From: Trissonchulus latispiculum
Lineage: Eukaryota > Nematoda > Enoplea > Enoplida > Ironidae
DNA length: 64,000 nucleotides
Reading direction: 5' to 3'
Assembly (NCBI GenBank): GCA_030248195.1
Contig: JASAND010022100.1
Span: forward strand, 1-64,000
The number at the start of each line of letters is the position of its first letter. Position 1 is the stretch's first letter. The notes beneath the pieces are model-generated. The model was not told the DNA's origin. It saw nothing but the letters and a program-made list of their open reading frames with translations, and did not search any database. The position numbers and the translations under genes are program-made. Shown here one piece after another: positions 46,700 through 57,905 of the stretch.

Positions 46700-47690
46700 T
46701 GCAGACATGTCAAAACTGTTTGGAAACCAATGCGTAAATAAGTCCAATTTGGCTCCGCGTCCAATTCTTCCAGAAAATCATATAGGTATCATCACCAACC
46801 ACCCCGCCCCCGTCCAGTCCCCATTGTCCAGGTGTGAGCCAGTTGCATTGAATAAATGATGCCCAAGTGTTGAACGTGGTGATAGAATTCACATGCTGCA
46901 ACCAGGCCTTCTTTCTGAGCATTCTCCCGTGCAGTATGCAAACGTACACATAACTTAAGTGGTTTTTAGATTTGTTTAGATTTAGTTTTGAAATATTTTC
47001 TAATTCCATTTATCCAGCATTGACTTTCTGATACTGCCTGAACAAACAACAACCTTTTAATGTCGTACTTCCTTTACGTTCAGTCCATTTTGGAAAGTTA
47101 TAGCTGACTTAATGTTGAGTGTTATGAATTGAGCCACGTATCAGTTTGAAGATCGACATCATCTGTGATGTTTGGTATCACTGAAACGTCCCTATTTGCT
47201 GATATTAATTCTAAAATAGGCTTGCATTCAGAAAAGTTAGAACTAATTGCTGGAAGAAGTGACCAAGATTAGTATTCACTTATTGAAAGTAAACATTAAA
47301 ATAGCATGAAGCATTATTCGGTAATTATTCTGACAATTTGCATTCCATTGGAAATGTAGAAAAACCCCTTCCAACGTTCTATTCTGATATTTACCGGAAT
47401 TTACAGGAAAAAGTGGAATCAACGGCTGAGCTAAAACGTTCTGTACATTTTGCTGATGATTCTGCTGTACACTATGGCCATTCTGAGGAGATCGAGGAAA
47501 ACTGGATGGGGAGTTTGGGGCTATTTAAAGCCTGTACCAAAGTACGTATATCCAAAATTTGCACTTCCGATGCAACAAATTTCGGGGAGATTCTGGGAAA
47601 TTTTGAGATCTAGTACCCCGAGTAACATCCGCATGCATAGGTGTAAAAATCGTACAAATCTGATCAGCATTTAAAACCTTTTCCTCCCGA
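46700..47690. other. Unassigned stretch
   Basis: A 91-codon plus frame (47338-47613, alternative start) contains a plausible-looking run (EKVESTAELKRSVHFADDSA) but has no family or splice support; it may be part of the neighbouring retroelement debris. Confidence 0.3.
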
Positions 47691-47710
47691 AAAAGTTTGG
47701 AAAGTCTCTC

Positions 47711-48560
47711 TCAAAAATTTGGGTCTTTTCCGACACTAAATTCACTTGCGGATATTTCTGCGTAATATACGTACTTGGCTTTCCGGGTGCGGATTATACT
47801 GAGGAGGACACCCCCTGAATTTATTGTGCTCCCTGTTTGCTGAAAATTCTGCAAAAAGTTCACCAACTGACTGGTTGGGTCCATCTCCTGTTGGACTGGG
47901 GTGAGGAAATTTACGCCATTTTGACGATTTCTGCGAAAACCCTGACCACTAGGGTCCACAAAAACATTCGCACTTTGATTCCGGTTATTGGAATATCCTC
48001 CTCGACGGTCACCTCGACCACCATGGTTTCCTCGGTTTCCTCTATTACAATATAGGCCAGAATTTTGATTGGAATAGTCAGAAGTATCTTAGTTTCGGCT
48101 ATTATTGTAATTCCCTCCGGAATTACCTCGATATCCAAATCTGCCGATTTGGATTTCCTCTGCCTCTAAATCCAGAATTCTGTTGGCGATTTAGGGCACA
48201 TTGTGGCGATATATGACCAGGATTTCCACACTTATAGCAAATCCTCTGCTCTTCCGATTTTTCATCCGCAGGTTTCCTTCGATTCTGTAGATGCCTGTAC
48301 CGTACCTAAGCCAGTTACCACACCAGAGGCTGAGCTGGTAGAGGGTTTTTCTGAGCGCACTAGCTCACCTTTCGTAGCTTCTTGAACGAAATCCCTCTGA
48401 ACATTTCGTATTTTGACCTTTTTCAGCTAGTCTTCCAATCCCTTAAGTTTCAAATCCATCGGATCAAGTTTTACCGTTTCGTCTAAAGAAACAGTACAAA
48501 TTTTGGCCGTAGATTTCCCATGTTTGACCTTTTCCGGGTTTTCCGTGAAATTTTTATCGT
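47711..48560 (-). pseudogene. Decayed retroelement gag with CCHC zinc knuckle
   Basis: On the minus strand a zinc knuckle CYKCGNPGHISPQC (C-x2-C-x4-H-x4-C) is encoded at 48239-48198. After it comes an Arg/Gly/Asn-rich tail (NSGGNYNNSRN, NRGNRGNHGGRGDRRGG) and a DPTSQLVNFLQNFQQ stretch. Several stops and frameshifts break it. This is the classic gag nucleocapsid layout of LTR retrotransposons; no protease or polymerase is recognised next to it. The 36.6-kb plus-strand segment is a relative of the same region. Confidence 0.7.
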
Positions 48561-48579
48561 GGACATTTGCTGTTGAGAA

Positions 48580-49260
48580 TTGATAAATTATCAGCTATAT
48601 CAAAAAATTCGTCGATTTGGGGGTGGGATGTGCAGAACTAACTCAAAATTAGCCACAAATCCTCCTATAACGACGTTTTGCGTCTAGGATGATCGTTATT
48701 TGAAGATCGTTGAAATTCGATTTTAAGGTCGATTGGGGGGTTTCGAAATTTTATCCTAGAATTTCCGAAACGTCAAAATTTTGGCGATTATAGGTCCCCA
48801 AAACTTATACACGATATGGGGGGTTCCCGAAAAATTATTCAGCAAAAAATTTGCCAATGTTTGACAAAATTTTGCCTTGGGGGGAGGGTTATTGGGGGCG
48901 GTAAAAAGTTTCACCAAATTTCAACGATTTTAGCGAAATTTACGAACGTAATGCTGCAAGTTCAGCTTCTGTTGCTTTCCTCAGTGTTAAGGATTCTCGG
49001 TATCGAGAAACTTCGGCACAGAGGGTTGTGGAATAACCCACAAAAATTTTCCAATTCCAAATATTTTAACAATTTTCTCCCGTCGTGGGGATGGGGGGTG
49101 GGGGGTGGGATCCTACCATAAATCTATCTAAACTTTACTGCAAAATAGGTTACTGGGCTGCCCCAATAACACATTACTGTTTATTTCGCTGTCCCCTAAC
49201 TAAAAATTTCTCGGGGTTGGGGTGGGGGTAAGACAAGTCCCAACGGACTTTCGAAACTTT
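48580..49260. repeat. G-run-rich unclassified repeat debris
   Basis: Several G runs (48818-48823, 48879-48886, 49086-49110, 49216-49228) among sequence with 'aaattttggcgatt' type words. No boundaries or believable frames. Confidence 0.4.
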
Positions 49261-49772
49261 TCAGAGTTGTACCCTACACAATAGGATATTTTTAAAAGTA
49301 CAAAAGTACATTTTCAAACTTAAACAAAAAGTGTTTTAAAAGATTCGCCTTATTTTTGCAATTCTAAAAATGCAAACGTTTTTCGAAGTTTGAGTTTGAG
49401 TTTAAGTTCAAAAATCGTTTTTGAAAAATTGCACGTTGTTCATATCACGTTTTTGAATTCAGCAAACCGGACAGTGGTCCTGTCACGGTCGCTAAATGTT
49501 AACTACCGTTTTACTGTCCGGTAACCAAACCAGTGAGATGGCGAAACGAAAGCAGGTTCTTCTCACGGCCTAATCTAGGGTGCAACTGTATCAAAGAAAT
49601 TAGGTATCCCTAATGCCCTAATAGAAAGACAAAAATACCATCTTATTTAATAAGAACTTACGGACTCTTTAATGGCAAATAAGGAATATAGGCAATAATA
49701 TAAAGAATGGCTCAACAGGCAGACATAAAAACAACTCGTTACTAACAAGACTGATAAAATATGCATATAAGC

Positions 49773-50147
49773 AAGAGTACATAATATAAGAGTGTGCCAC
49801 TAATGTGCCACAATATGTTAGCAGAGCAAAAACTATGCTCTGCTCGCTAACAGCCCACCCGCCCCCGCAAATCAGACCCATCACTTCAGAAAATTTTGAG
49901 CGCTATGTTTGTGTTCTACAGCTCGAAGCAGGCACAAAATTCGCGCACGCACTGCTTGTGTTTTCGAGCTTAAGCACATAAACATAGAGCGAGTGAGCGT
50001 ACCCCCGTTTTGACTAGGTGTTGATTTGCGGGGGGGCACTAGGGTCTGATTGGCGGGGGGGGGTGGGCCGTTAGCGTGCAGAGAATAGTTTTTGCTCTGA
50101 TAACATAGAGCTAGCCTAGTGGCATACTCTTATGATTATGTACTCTT
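49773..50147. repeat. 375-bp foldback element
   Basis: Arms 49773-49880 and about 50035-50147 are inverted copies: 'aagagtacataat' with 'attatgtactctt', and 'gcagagcaaaaactat' with its partner. The interior has a further inverted pair around 'gctcgaagcaggc' and 'tgttttcgagc'. The open frame here is a shadow. Confidence 0.75.
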
Positions 50148-50259
50148 GATATAAGCTGTTGACTATTGGTAAATGGTTGCTGATTGAGCCGATTAGATGG
50201 ATCATTCACTAAAGTTATCAAAGTAATTTAGGTGGATTACAGTTAGTAAAGTTGGTTTT

Positions 50260-51400
50260 TAACGATATGATTGGTCAATGGTCCAGAAGCTCCCGTGGGC
50301 AACTTCAGGTGGATGACAGGTGGATGGCCAACTTGGAGCAATAGCGAGACTTTTCGTGCATCCTTGAAGTTGACCCTGACTACCCACAGCATCTACACAA
50401 CACCCACAATAACTTCCAACTTGCACGGGAGAGAATTAGCATTAGTGAGCAAATGATATCACCATATAGTAAGGAACAAGGAGGGTACATGGGTTGTGCG
50501 AAGTTAGTGCCTAATTTACACAAAAGACTCGTTACATCGTGTACAAGCATACCTTATAGCAATACATAAACCAGGTATTAGTGTTAAGAATGCGCATAGG
50601 AGTAATCTTTGAGGAGGAGGGGTAAATAGAGCCCTACATTGAGTTGAATATGGTTAAGAGGACAGCGTGCGAAAAGTAAGTTTGACAAGATCTTTAAAAC
50701 TAATAAACAATGCGGTATTTGGGAAAACAAAGGAGAATGTCAGTAATCAGAGTTAACAACGTAGAGAAGTTTGAGAAGTTGGTTGCTAATCCTAGGTACA
50801 AGGCGTGCGAAGCATTTTCTGAAGACCTGGTGCCGATGCAGAAACGTACAGTAAAGCTATGCAAACCCGTATATGCAGGATTTACTGTACTTGAACTATC
50901 AAAATACCTCAGGAACAACTTTCACTATAACTACAAGAGACAGAAATTCGGTGATGGGGTTAGCTTACTGTATACAGATGTGGACAGCTTTTGCTACCAT
51001 GTGATAACAACGTGATCAGAAATATGAGAGAGGACATTAACATATTCGACACCAGCAGCTACCCTAAGCATAGCAGCGCTAACAAGACGGTGGTAGACCG
51101 GATAAAGGATGAAGGGTAAGCCAATAAGCGACTTCGTAGGATTAAGGTCAAAGATGTACAGAATCAGGTGCGAAGGTGACAATAAGACAGCAAGAAAGCG
51201 CCTCATGTCAGTCAGATTTCAGGCGAATATTATTACACGGCGTAGGAGTCGGTATATAATGAATAATATTGATAGAAAGGGCTATCAACTAACTACAGTA
51301 CACTGCTGCAAGACAGGATTCAGTGCCTTTGATGACAAACATTACATACTAGACGTTTGTATCAATTCACTTGCATATGGACCTGTATTGATTGATTGAA
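50260..51400 (+). pseudogene. Maverick/Polinton-type DNA polymerase B relic
   Basis: Frame-disrupted stretches carry conserved protein-primed PolB features in order: an EVDPDYP..LH block and a KLVPNLH block near 50370-50520, an NNAVFGKT-type block near 50703-50735, and YTDVDS at 50971-50988. VGLRSKMY follows near 51128. Several stops and shifts separate them, so it is non-functional. No integrase, ATPase or capsid frame is found nearby, and terminal repeats are not visible. An origin from a related virus-like element is equally possible. Confidence 0.75.
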
Positions 51401-52200
51401 ATTACCCTTTAATTCATTAAACACTCTATGCTTATTGAACAAATAAAGATATGTTGGTTTACTGAGCTCCCAATTGTTCATACATATATGTATTAGGATT
51501 TTAAGAAAATTTTTTTTAGATAACCAAGTTTTAGAAAACATTTTAGGAAGTGTGAATTGTTTGTCTACATCCTTCAAGACTGTTTTCGAATAGTTATAGG
51601 TTTATAGAAATTTTTCGAGGCAATTTTGGTTTTGAATTTTTCAACTTTCTCGATATATGGTCACAACACATGGTCGCTGCTCAAACCCTCCAAGTGTTAA
51701 GGTGGTTTGATTAGAAAAGTAGCTAAAATATTCGCAAGGAATATCATAGGTTTGTCATAATACTACTACAAGCTCATCATCTAGTTATTTTAAAATTTTT
51801 GGATATCTTCGAAAAATCCACAACTTCTTATTGAAACATTCTTTGATGGGGTTTTTGAAAACAAAGCCTTAGCGTCCTTTAAAAAGTGAATGCATGGGCT
51901 TAAAAAATTAAGCATAGCATATTCCCTGGAATTATTTAATGATTTTGGTTAGACTACCGGTTTCCACACGGCCCGTTTAAATTACACGGAATATTTTATC
52001 GCTAAGCTTAGCTCATAGAAATTCGCTTCCAATCAGAAATGAAAATTGCTAGTCGATTTATAACCGCTTGCCCCCGGCACACAAAAGTTCAATAACAATG
52101 GACCTTGCAGACTCATAGGTCACTACTGAACTCAGTTCATAAATAGTCAGACCTTGTTACAGCTATGTGGCTAAGATTGCAAAGAAATGTATGATAAAAT
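51401..52200. other. Unassigned stretch between the PolB relic and gene C
   Basis: AT-rich sequence without supported features. Confidence 0.35.
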
Positions 52201-52208
52201 ATAATCGA

Positions 52209-52214
52209 TTTATT
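52209..52214 (-). promoter_or_regulatory. Poly(A) signal of gene C
   Basis: AATAAA on the minus strand about 120 nt after the stop, in a context similar to that of gene A. Confidence 0.65.
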
Positions 52215-52330
52215 GCAATAACATGACAAAGTAACCGCTAAATGAATAGATATTATCACATATATTCGTATGCTTAACTACATTTATTATTCAAATTTTC
52301 TTACTAATTCTTCGCCGACGTTTCTTTAAT

Positions 52331-52476
52331 CTACCGTCTTCTTTTAATTTCTTTCGACGCAGCCGCGGCTCTTTTCTGATGTCGAAGTGCTCTCTTCGCA
52401 AATCCTGCTCCCCCACCAACGAAGCCCCCAGCCGCAGAATTAACAGCACCGTCAACTTGACCTTCGACTGCGCGTG
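52331..52476 (-). CDS. Gene C terminal coding exon (KR-ALRHQ-KR)
   Basis: Acceptor catttctatttag, 146 coding nt, TAG at 52331-52333. VDGAVNSAAGGFVGGG is followed by the processed-looking basic tail. Confidence 0.8.
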
Positions 52477-54796
52477 CTAAATAGAAATGAACACCAATTG
52501 TTTCCAATTTTTAGCACGGTTCTCACAGCAATTCCATGAAAAATTCCTTGATAGCAAATAATTGGTTCAATTGTGTATGTGCATAATCAAAAGTTTTTCA
52601 GCAAATAAAAGTGTGGCAAGCGTCACATTGCAGTTAGTTAGTTAGTTAGTTAGTTAGGTGATTGCCACAAATTAATTCACATTTAGTTTAGCTAAGCTCG
52701 TCTAGGTCTTGCCAAGTTTCTAAAACATACAGTTTACACAGTTCAAGCTTTCTACAGGTTCATTTGAACATGCTACTGATTTGTCGGCAGTAAACATTCC
52801 TGCTTTGATTAACTGTTTATTTTGACCAATAATGCGTAAACGACTGGCTCTTGTGCTATAAGACCAGTATACGAAAACTGTCAAATTGATCAAAACTGTC
52901 AAATAACCCATCCCAGTTGGAACGGTTTATCAGAAGAAAAATCTTTTTACCTGCTTCGTCTACCATCCTTCCAGCTTTTTCGACCATCCCAAGCCCATTC
53001 GCCAATCCGTCTAAAATGACACAATCGAAAACAAGTCTTGCCTGTGAGCAATCCGATGTTTCTTGCAACTTGACTTAATTACTTCAGCCAGCAAACTATT
53101 TCCGTTGAAATTGTAAGAGGCATTAGCAATTGAGAGAATTGATATTGACACGTAGGTACTAGAGAAACGGAACTAGAGGATTTTGTCTGGATTGACTTGA
53201 GGCATAACTTTGAAAATAAAGAGGGACTACGACGCGAAATTGCATGCTACTTTTATAAAGCTGTCAAAATTAACCAATAGAATTCCTTATACGATTCTTT
53301 AGGCGATTAAGAATGTGATTTGAAATTAGTTAAAATTGAACAGCTTTTCAGTGTGCAACTAGTTTCCTGGTTTCGCTAGTTTGGGAATATTAGCACCTAT
53401 CTCAGGTTATCGTATTCGTGTCTGGTTATCGTATGATTGAATTGTATATGCCAAACATATACCTTCTGAATATACCTGCTGACAAGAATTTCGGTACCAG
53501 ACTATGTTTGACTAGCAGTACACTCCGAATTTCAGTCCTCCACTGAATTAAGATTTTTCTGATGTTGTAAGCAAAGACATTTTCAACTTTCTCTCATTCT
53601 TCGATTTTGAGGTGCCCGGGGAACCAAACTTTCAGTGTATGTGTGAAAGAAATGTTAGAACAATTAACCATTAGTGACGCATTTCATCACCTGCAATCCT
53701 GCTGCTGCAGCTGCACTCAATAAGATGCGTTATATTGCGTGAATTGATAAGCGAGGTGTCCCAAACTGTTGGTGACGACTAATTGAAGATTAGACAGGTA
53801 TGGGTAGAAGTAAAGCCGAGCAAGAGGAGTTTATTAGTCAATGTTTATATCGGCGATTAACTTAAGTGTTTACGCAACGCAAATGTTGGATTAGAAAATG
53901 TTGTGAAAGATAATTGATCATACTTGTGCCTCCTAATGCGCTCCCTGCACCATTATCACCGCCCTGTTCACCTAAAAGCATAATGTAGCTGAGTTACAGA
54001 TATTTTTTCTAATAAGTATCCAAATGCCATCTTTACCTCGATATTGCGTATTTTACATGGCGCATAGTGGAGTCATTATGCAGAATCGTCTTCTAAAGTC
54101 CTACTCACAACACGTATTCTCACCTATTATTCAGCTGTTACGCACCTGACTTTGATTTTCCGAGGCCCATAGGTGAACCGCCCTCTCCCATCAATCCTGC
54201 TTCAAACATAAAGACATCGTAAGCAGAACGCTACAAAGGTTAGCCTTAATTTAAGCGGCTTAATTTATTGCTAGCATATTTGTTTTGCATATTTATATTT
54301 TGTAGCATAAGCTGCTACGGTATATGAATCCTAAAATATTGATTTTAAAGTAGTTATGTTCTTGATATCTTGTCCAGTGCACGAATCGGCGGTGTCATCA
54401 AATGCGGTAAATGACGTCTGTAGGTACAAACTACGTATCTGAATACTTTTGTAACTAAGTATTGTTTAAGAGTTAAAGAAGTCTTAGGTTGAGTTTTCAA
54501 ATTGTCGATGGTTTGCAGTAGTAATTTTGGATACTACGCAACACCGGAGCGCTAATGTGCTGTTTCGGCTATGTGGAGCAATTTTCCCAACATTTCAAAA
54601 GTCTTGTCAATCAATTCTTGCGTCAACAACTTGCACTTGCAATAGTAGCAACAAAAAATGAAGCAGAAAATATTTTTGTCATATTACTACAATTTAACTG
54701 CAATAATAGCTGTAATACTACTTTGTTACCTTTAGTGTGGCCAGCAATGGTGAAAGCCAACAACATGAAAACAGTTAAATGGTTGCTGAAATGCAT
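52331..54796 (-). CDS. Gene C: secreted cassette-exon prepropeptide (5 coding exons)
   Basis: Coding exons 54796-54730, 54199-54146, 53971-53924, 53010-52951 and 52476-52331 join into one frame of 124 aa. All four introns are in phase 1 and the internal exons are 54, 48 and 60 nt. The signal peptide is MHFSNHLTVFMLLAFTIAGH. Gly/Ser/Met-rich spacers follow, and the tail has AKR-ALRHQ-KR-AAAASKEI-KRRR. The dibasic cuts would release short peptides including ALRHQ; this is an inference from the motif. Order, phase and two exon lengths agree with gene A, and TATA promoter, leader donor and 3' UTR are also shared. Function is unknown. Confidence 0.8.
52621..52660 (+). repeat. GTTA tetranucleotide run
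   Basis: About six units of 'gtta' (agttagttagttagttagtt) in a gene C intron. Confidence 0.7.
52720..52802 (-). CDS. Possible alternative terminal exon of gene C
   Basis: After acceptor-like ttaatcaaag the sequence enters in phase 1 and reads GMFTADKSVACSNEPVESLN then CVNCMF and stop (83 nt). It would fit onto the upstream phase-1 donor and give a Cys-containing C-terminus with no dibasic site. The polypyrimidine tract is poor. Confidence 0.3.
52951..53010 (-). CDS. Gene C cassette exon (60 nt, phase 1-1)
   Basis: Acceptor gattgtgtcattttag, donor G/gtaaaaag. Encodes GLANGLGMVEKAGRMVDEA. Confidence 0.75.
53015..53915. other. Gene C intronic sequence
   Basis: No further convincing exon. A 'ctgcagcagcaggattgcag' segment near 53701 looks like a broken cassette (it starts like the 54146-54199 exon) but its length does not keep frame. 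Confidence 0.35.
53924..53971 (-). CDS. Gene C cassette exon (48 nt, phase 1-1)
   Basis: Acceptor cattatgcttttag, donor A/gtatgatc. Encodes GEQGGDNGAGSALGGT with the first residue formed across the junction. Confidence 0.7.
54146..54199 (-). CDS. Gene C cassette exon (54 nt, phase 1-1)
   Basis: Acceptor ctttatgtttgaag, donor G/gtgcgtaa. Encodes GLMGEGGSPMGLGKSKS, the counterpart of the gene A exon at 28607-28660. Confidence 0.75.
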
Positions 54797-54823
54797 TTGT
54801 TCAGCTTGTATCGAATCGATAAC
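54730..54823 (-). CDS. Gene C signal-peptide exon
   Basis: Acceptor attctgctacag/gttatcga and donor G/gtaacaaa. ATG at 54796-54794, 22 codons plus one base, one codon longer than in A and B. Confidence 0.8.
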
Positions 54824-54909
54824 CTGTAGCAGAATTGTTAAGCGAATAATTCAGGTAAATTATGTTAGTAAAACATGTCCAAAATTTATTAATAATTTCG
54901 AAATTTAAT

Positions 54910-55990
54910 TTTAAAAACCTTGACATTTTGACACTGAGAGTTATCAAAGCAAATTGTGCAGAGAAGATACTAATTACTTATAGATACCTGTCATCAAGTA
55001 TCTTAGTTTGCCAAACTCGCTGACTGAAATAAAACAGATAGTAGTGAGAATGCCTAGTCTGTCAGTTAAGCCTTAAGTAGAAATTCCTAATTGAGTGAAG
55101 GCTAGAGTTAACACTTTCACTGAAAGTTTGATTTCCCAACATTCCCATTGTCATTCGTTGTCTGATACCCATTTTGGATAGAGTTTTCTCTATGCGGTCA
55201 TCTCTATGCAGTTTTCTCAATGCAAAGTCGTTCAGTTAGTCTCAAAGACAACTGTATTTAGTCAAAACATTTTTGCGTTTTTATCCTGTAACTCTTTCCA
55301 ATCAAGTAAATTGAGCTGGCACTGCTTCGGTGTGTGGAAGAAAATTGTTCTCAAAACCTGCAATAATTTCCATAGCTGGGTTTGGAACTGCAGCTTACTT
55401 TCCAGCTCCCGCGGCTTTGCGCCGGAATGCCATACTCCGAGACGATACGTGCTGTGGTTTCCCAAGAATTTGCTGGCGCAGTTTGAAAATTATTGTCTAA
55501 CTACTAAACGCTTAACCTTAAGTTAAATTTAAGATCCATTCCGTCACTCCATAATGAACAACGGGAATGATCGTGCAAGAAAGAGGTGGAGTGTGGAGTG
55601 GTTGCTTACTAAAATCATTTAGAGCATTGCGCCCCGCGCTGATTAAAAAACACAAAGCTTTAACGCATTGTTATGTTCCTTTCTCCCCCTCTAGACATCA
55701 ATTGTATATGAGGTAAGAAAAGCCGCTTTCGGATAAAGCAATGGACAATCGTTCGTTGTAAGGGCGCGGTTACGGACAAGTCTTCAGTACAAAAGGCATC
55801 GAGTACTTGTAAAGACAATACCTCTATGTTAGCAAGACCCAGTGAGTCCTCAATAACATCACAACTGAACTGACACTACGCACCCCTGGTATAATATATG
55901 GACTGGAGCGCGGCAAAAAAGCAGTAAGCTGAAAATCATGGTTTTCCAATAACGCGAAACTCAGTGGTTTACAGATAGTTATAAAAAATG
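54910..55990. other. Gene C first intron
   Basis: No separate gene is recognised. The plus and minus open frames near 55206-55526 overlap each other and show no family features. Confidence 0.35.
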
Positions 55991-56003
55991 AATGTTAACT
56001 TAC

Positions 56004-56036
56004 TCGGATTTAAAGCCAATCTATGCTCCTTAGAGT
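56004..56036 (-). other. Gene C leader exon 1 (5' UTR)
   Basis: Donor CGA/gtaagttaac as in genes A and B; 5' edge estimated from the TATA box. Confidence 0.55.
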
Positions 56037-56060
56037 GGGTATTCTGATAAAAGAATCATA

Positions 56061-56290
56061 CCTTTTATATGCTTTGACTTGTGGGGGCAACGCTGGTATT
56101 TCATCCAAGATGTTGCAATAGGAATTTCAGTATGAATGGGACTGCGTGGGGCAGAGATTGATTTACACAAATTTAGCTGCATTCTCAGACACAAAAAATT
56201 TGCCTACAGATGTACACTCGCCATGCCACGAGTGTTAGACGGCCTCCGTCTATTAGAAACTCACAAAACCTTTCAAAGCCAATAAAACAA
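56061..56290 (-). promoter_or_regulatory. Gene C core and proximal promoter
   Basis: ATATAAAAGG at 56061-56070, with upstream 'gtgggggcaacgctgg', 'gaatgggactgcgtgggg' and 'cagacac' blocks that match gene A in order and spacing. Confidence 0.7.
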
Positions 56291-56309
56291 AATACCTATC
56301 TGAACTGTA

Positions 56310-57880
56310 GTGACTGAAATTGAAATTAATTACAGTTTATCGTAACACGAGTGCTTTTTTGCGTGGAATATTCTGTATAGGTTTCAAGGACAACATTCCA
56401 CAATATTTGCATATTATGAATTACCCGTTTTCTCTTGTAAGCCGAAATAAATTAATGAAATGTTCTCCAAGTTCATATGTCTACGGCGCACGGCTAATTT
56501 GAGATTTGCAGGGAGCTTCAATCTATAGTCTAAGTTTCCATCATTGTTTGTATAATGATGTTGTATCTAATCAGAGTATTTGAAAATTTCAAATTTTTTT
56601 CAGATCTCACTGGGCCATTGGAAACATAGTTCACAGCCAAAAACGGCTTATCATGTCATTATGTACTTCTCTACCATTGTCACTGAAGTAGAGATTAAGT
56701 ATGATGTATGCCTGATACAAAAGTGTTGTCATCTTGACAAACGTTCAAACAACAATTTTCCTTTTGTATAGTGTCCAAGTCCGGGGCCGGCTACTGCTCA
56801 TTTCATAGTCCCAGTCACAAGTTGACGCTTCCAAACGTAGCATCTCGCCTAGGCGCCATATTTCCACTAGAAGCGTCGACTCGTCCATTTGTAGCATGCC
56901 AGTTTACGCGCATCAACGCACGTCGACGCGACACGTGTATGCGCGCAAGATGATATAGACGTTTGTAGACGCATGTCGGCGCACGTCGACGCGCGTACGT
57001 ACACCTTAAGGCAGCTTAAGTTTTCGCACTCGTCAAATTTGAAATTTCTGGGTCTCTGGAAAGATCTATGGCATGTGTGCCTTTCGCTGGTTTTAGGAAA
57101 TAGATTTTGTTGTGGAGAAATAATCAAAGCATTTTGTCTGGTTTTGCCAATGTTGAGAACCGACCACTTTAGCTAGAAAGGAGCAATCGGGCAACTGAAA
57201 AGGCTCCCCGGAATTTTGGTGCAAAATACACCTGTTAAATTCCAATCCTCCGGCGTGCATAATAAATACTCTGCAATCGATGGAAAATCAATCGGATTTT
57301 CTCCAAAGCCTGCATTTTCAAACATCACACCCAACAGGATAGCAGTTACGTAACAACACTACACGATATTAACATCGGTGAGGTCTTCAAATTGGTGCCC
57401 TTTGTTTTATATTGCTATTATATTTTATATTTTATATAAAATTTGATTTCAGCGAAAGTGACGGATTTCTGACACGACAATAAAAAATTCATAACGTCGC
57501 AGGCTACAGAAGACAAAGAAATGCTTTCACCAACATAAATGCACAGCTCAGTGAGGTCTACTTAGTTATTACTATCAGGTTAAAGGTCTCAGGCAAAAGT
57601 CCTCAGAGAATCAATGAGGTATAGGCCTAATTCAAGGGACTTGGGCTAAGTCTTCAGAACAGCAAAAAGAAAATAGAAAGTTTTTTCGGATAGCAAGCAC
57701 AATGTTTTGACTCAAAAGCACAAAATCCCTGTCACTGCCTGATTCGTTATTGACTAGCTGAACGAACTGGCTACTTCTTTTCGCATTCTGATTCGATGAT
57801 TAGAAAATAGTAAATTGAATTAAAATTCCATCTGCTTTAATACTTAATTCATTTTCGTTTATGTGTTTTCAGTGTCTTTT
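56310..57880. other. Unassigned stretch with a CG-rich palindromic patch
   Basis: At 56905-57000 'gcgcgt', 'cgtcgacg' and 'gtcggcgcacgtcgacgcg' words form a locally GC-rich, CpG-dense, self-complementary patch, unlike the CpG-poor surroundings. No gene recognised. Confidence 0.4.
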
Positions 57881-57888
57881 CATTTAAT

Positions 57889-57894
57889 TTTATT
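57889..57894 (-). promoter_or_regulatory. Poly(A) signal close behind the stop at 57906
   Basis: AATAAA on the minus strand starts 12 nt after the stop codon, supporting a real terminal exon. Confidence 0.55.
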
Positions 57895-57905
57895 CAGTCT
57901 GATAA

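Noticed and set aside
47338..47613. 91-codon plus frame as a gene
   Set aside because: No ATG start at its beginning, no splice sites and no recognised family.
53695..53730. Short segment 'ctgcagcagcaggattgcag' as another gene C cassette exon
   Set aside because: None of the possible acceptor-donor pairs gives a length divisible by three, so it would break the frame.
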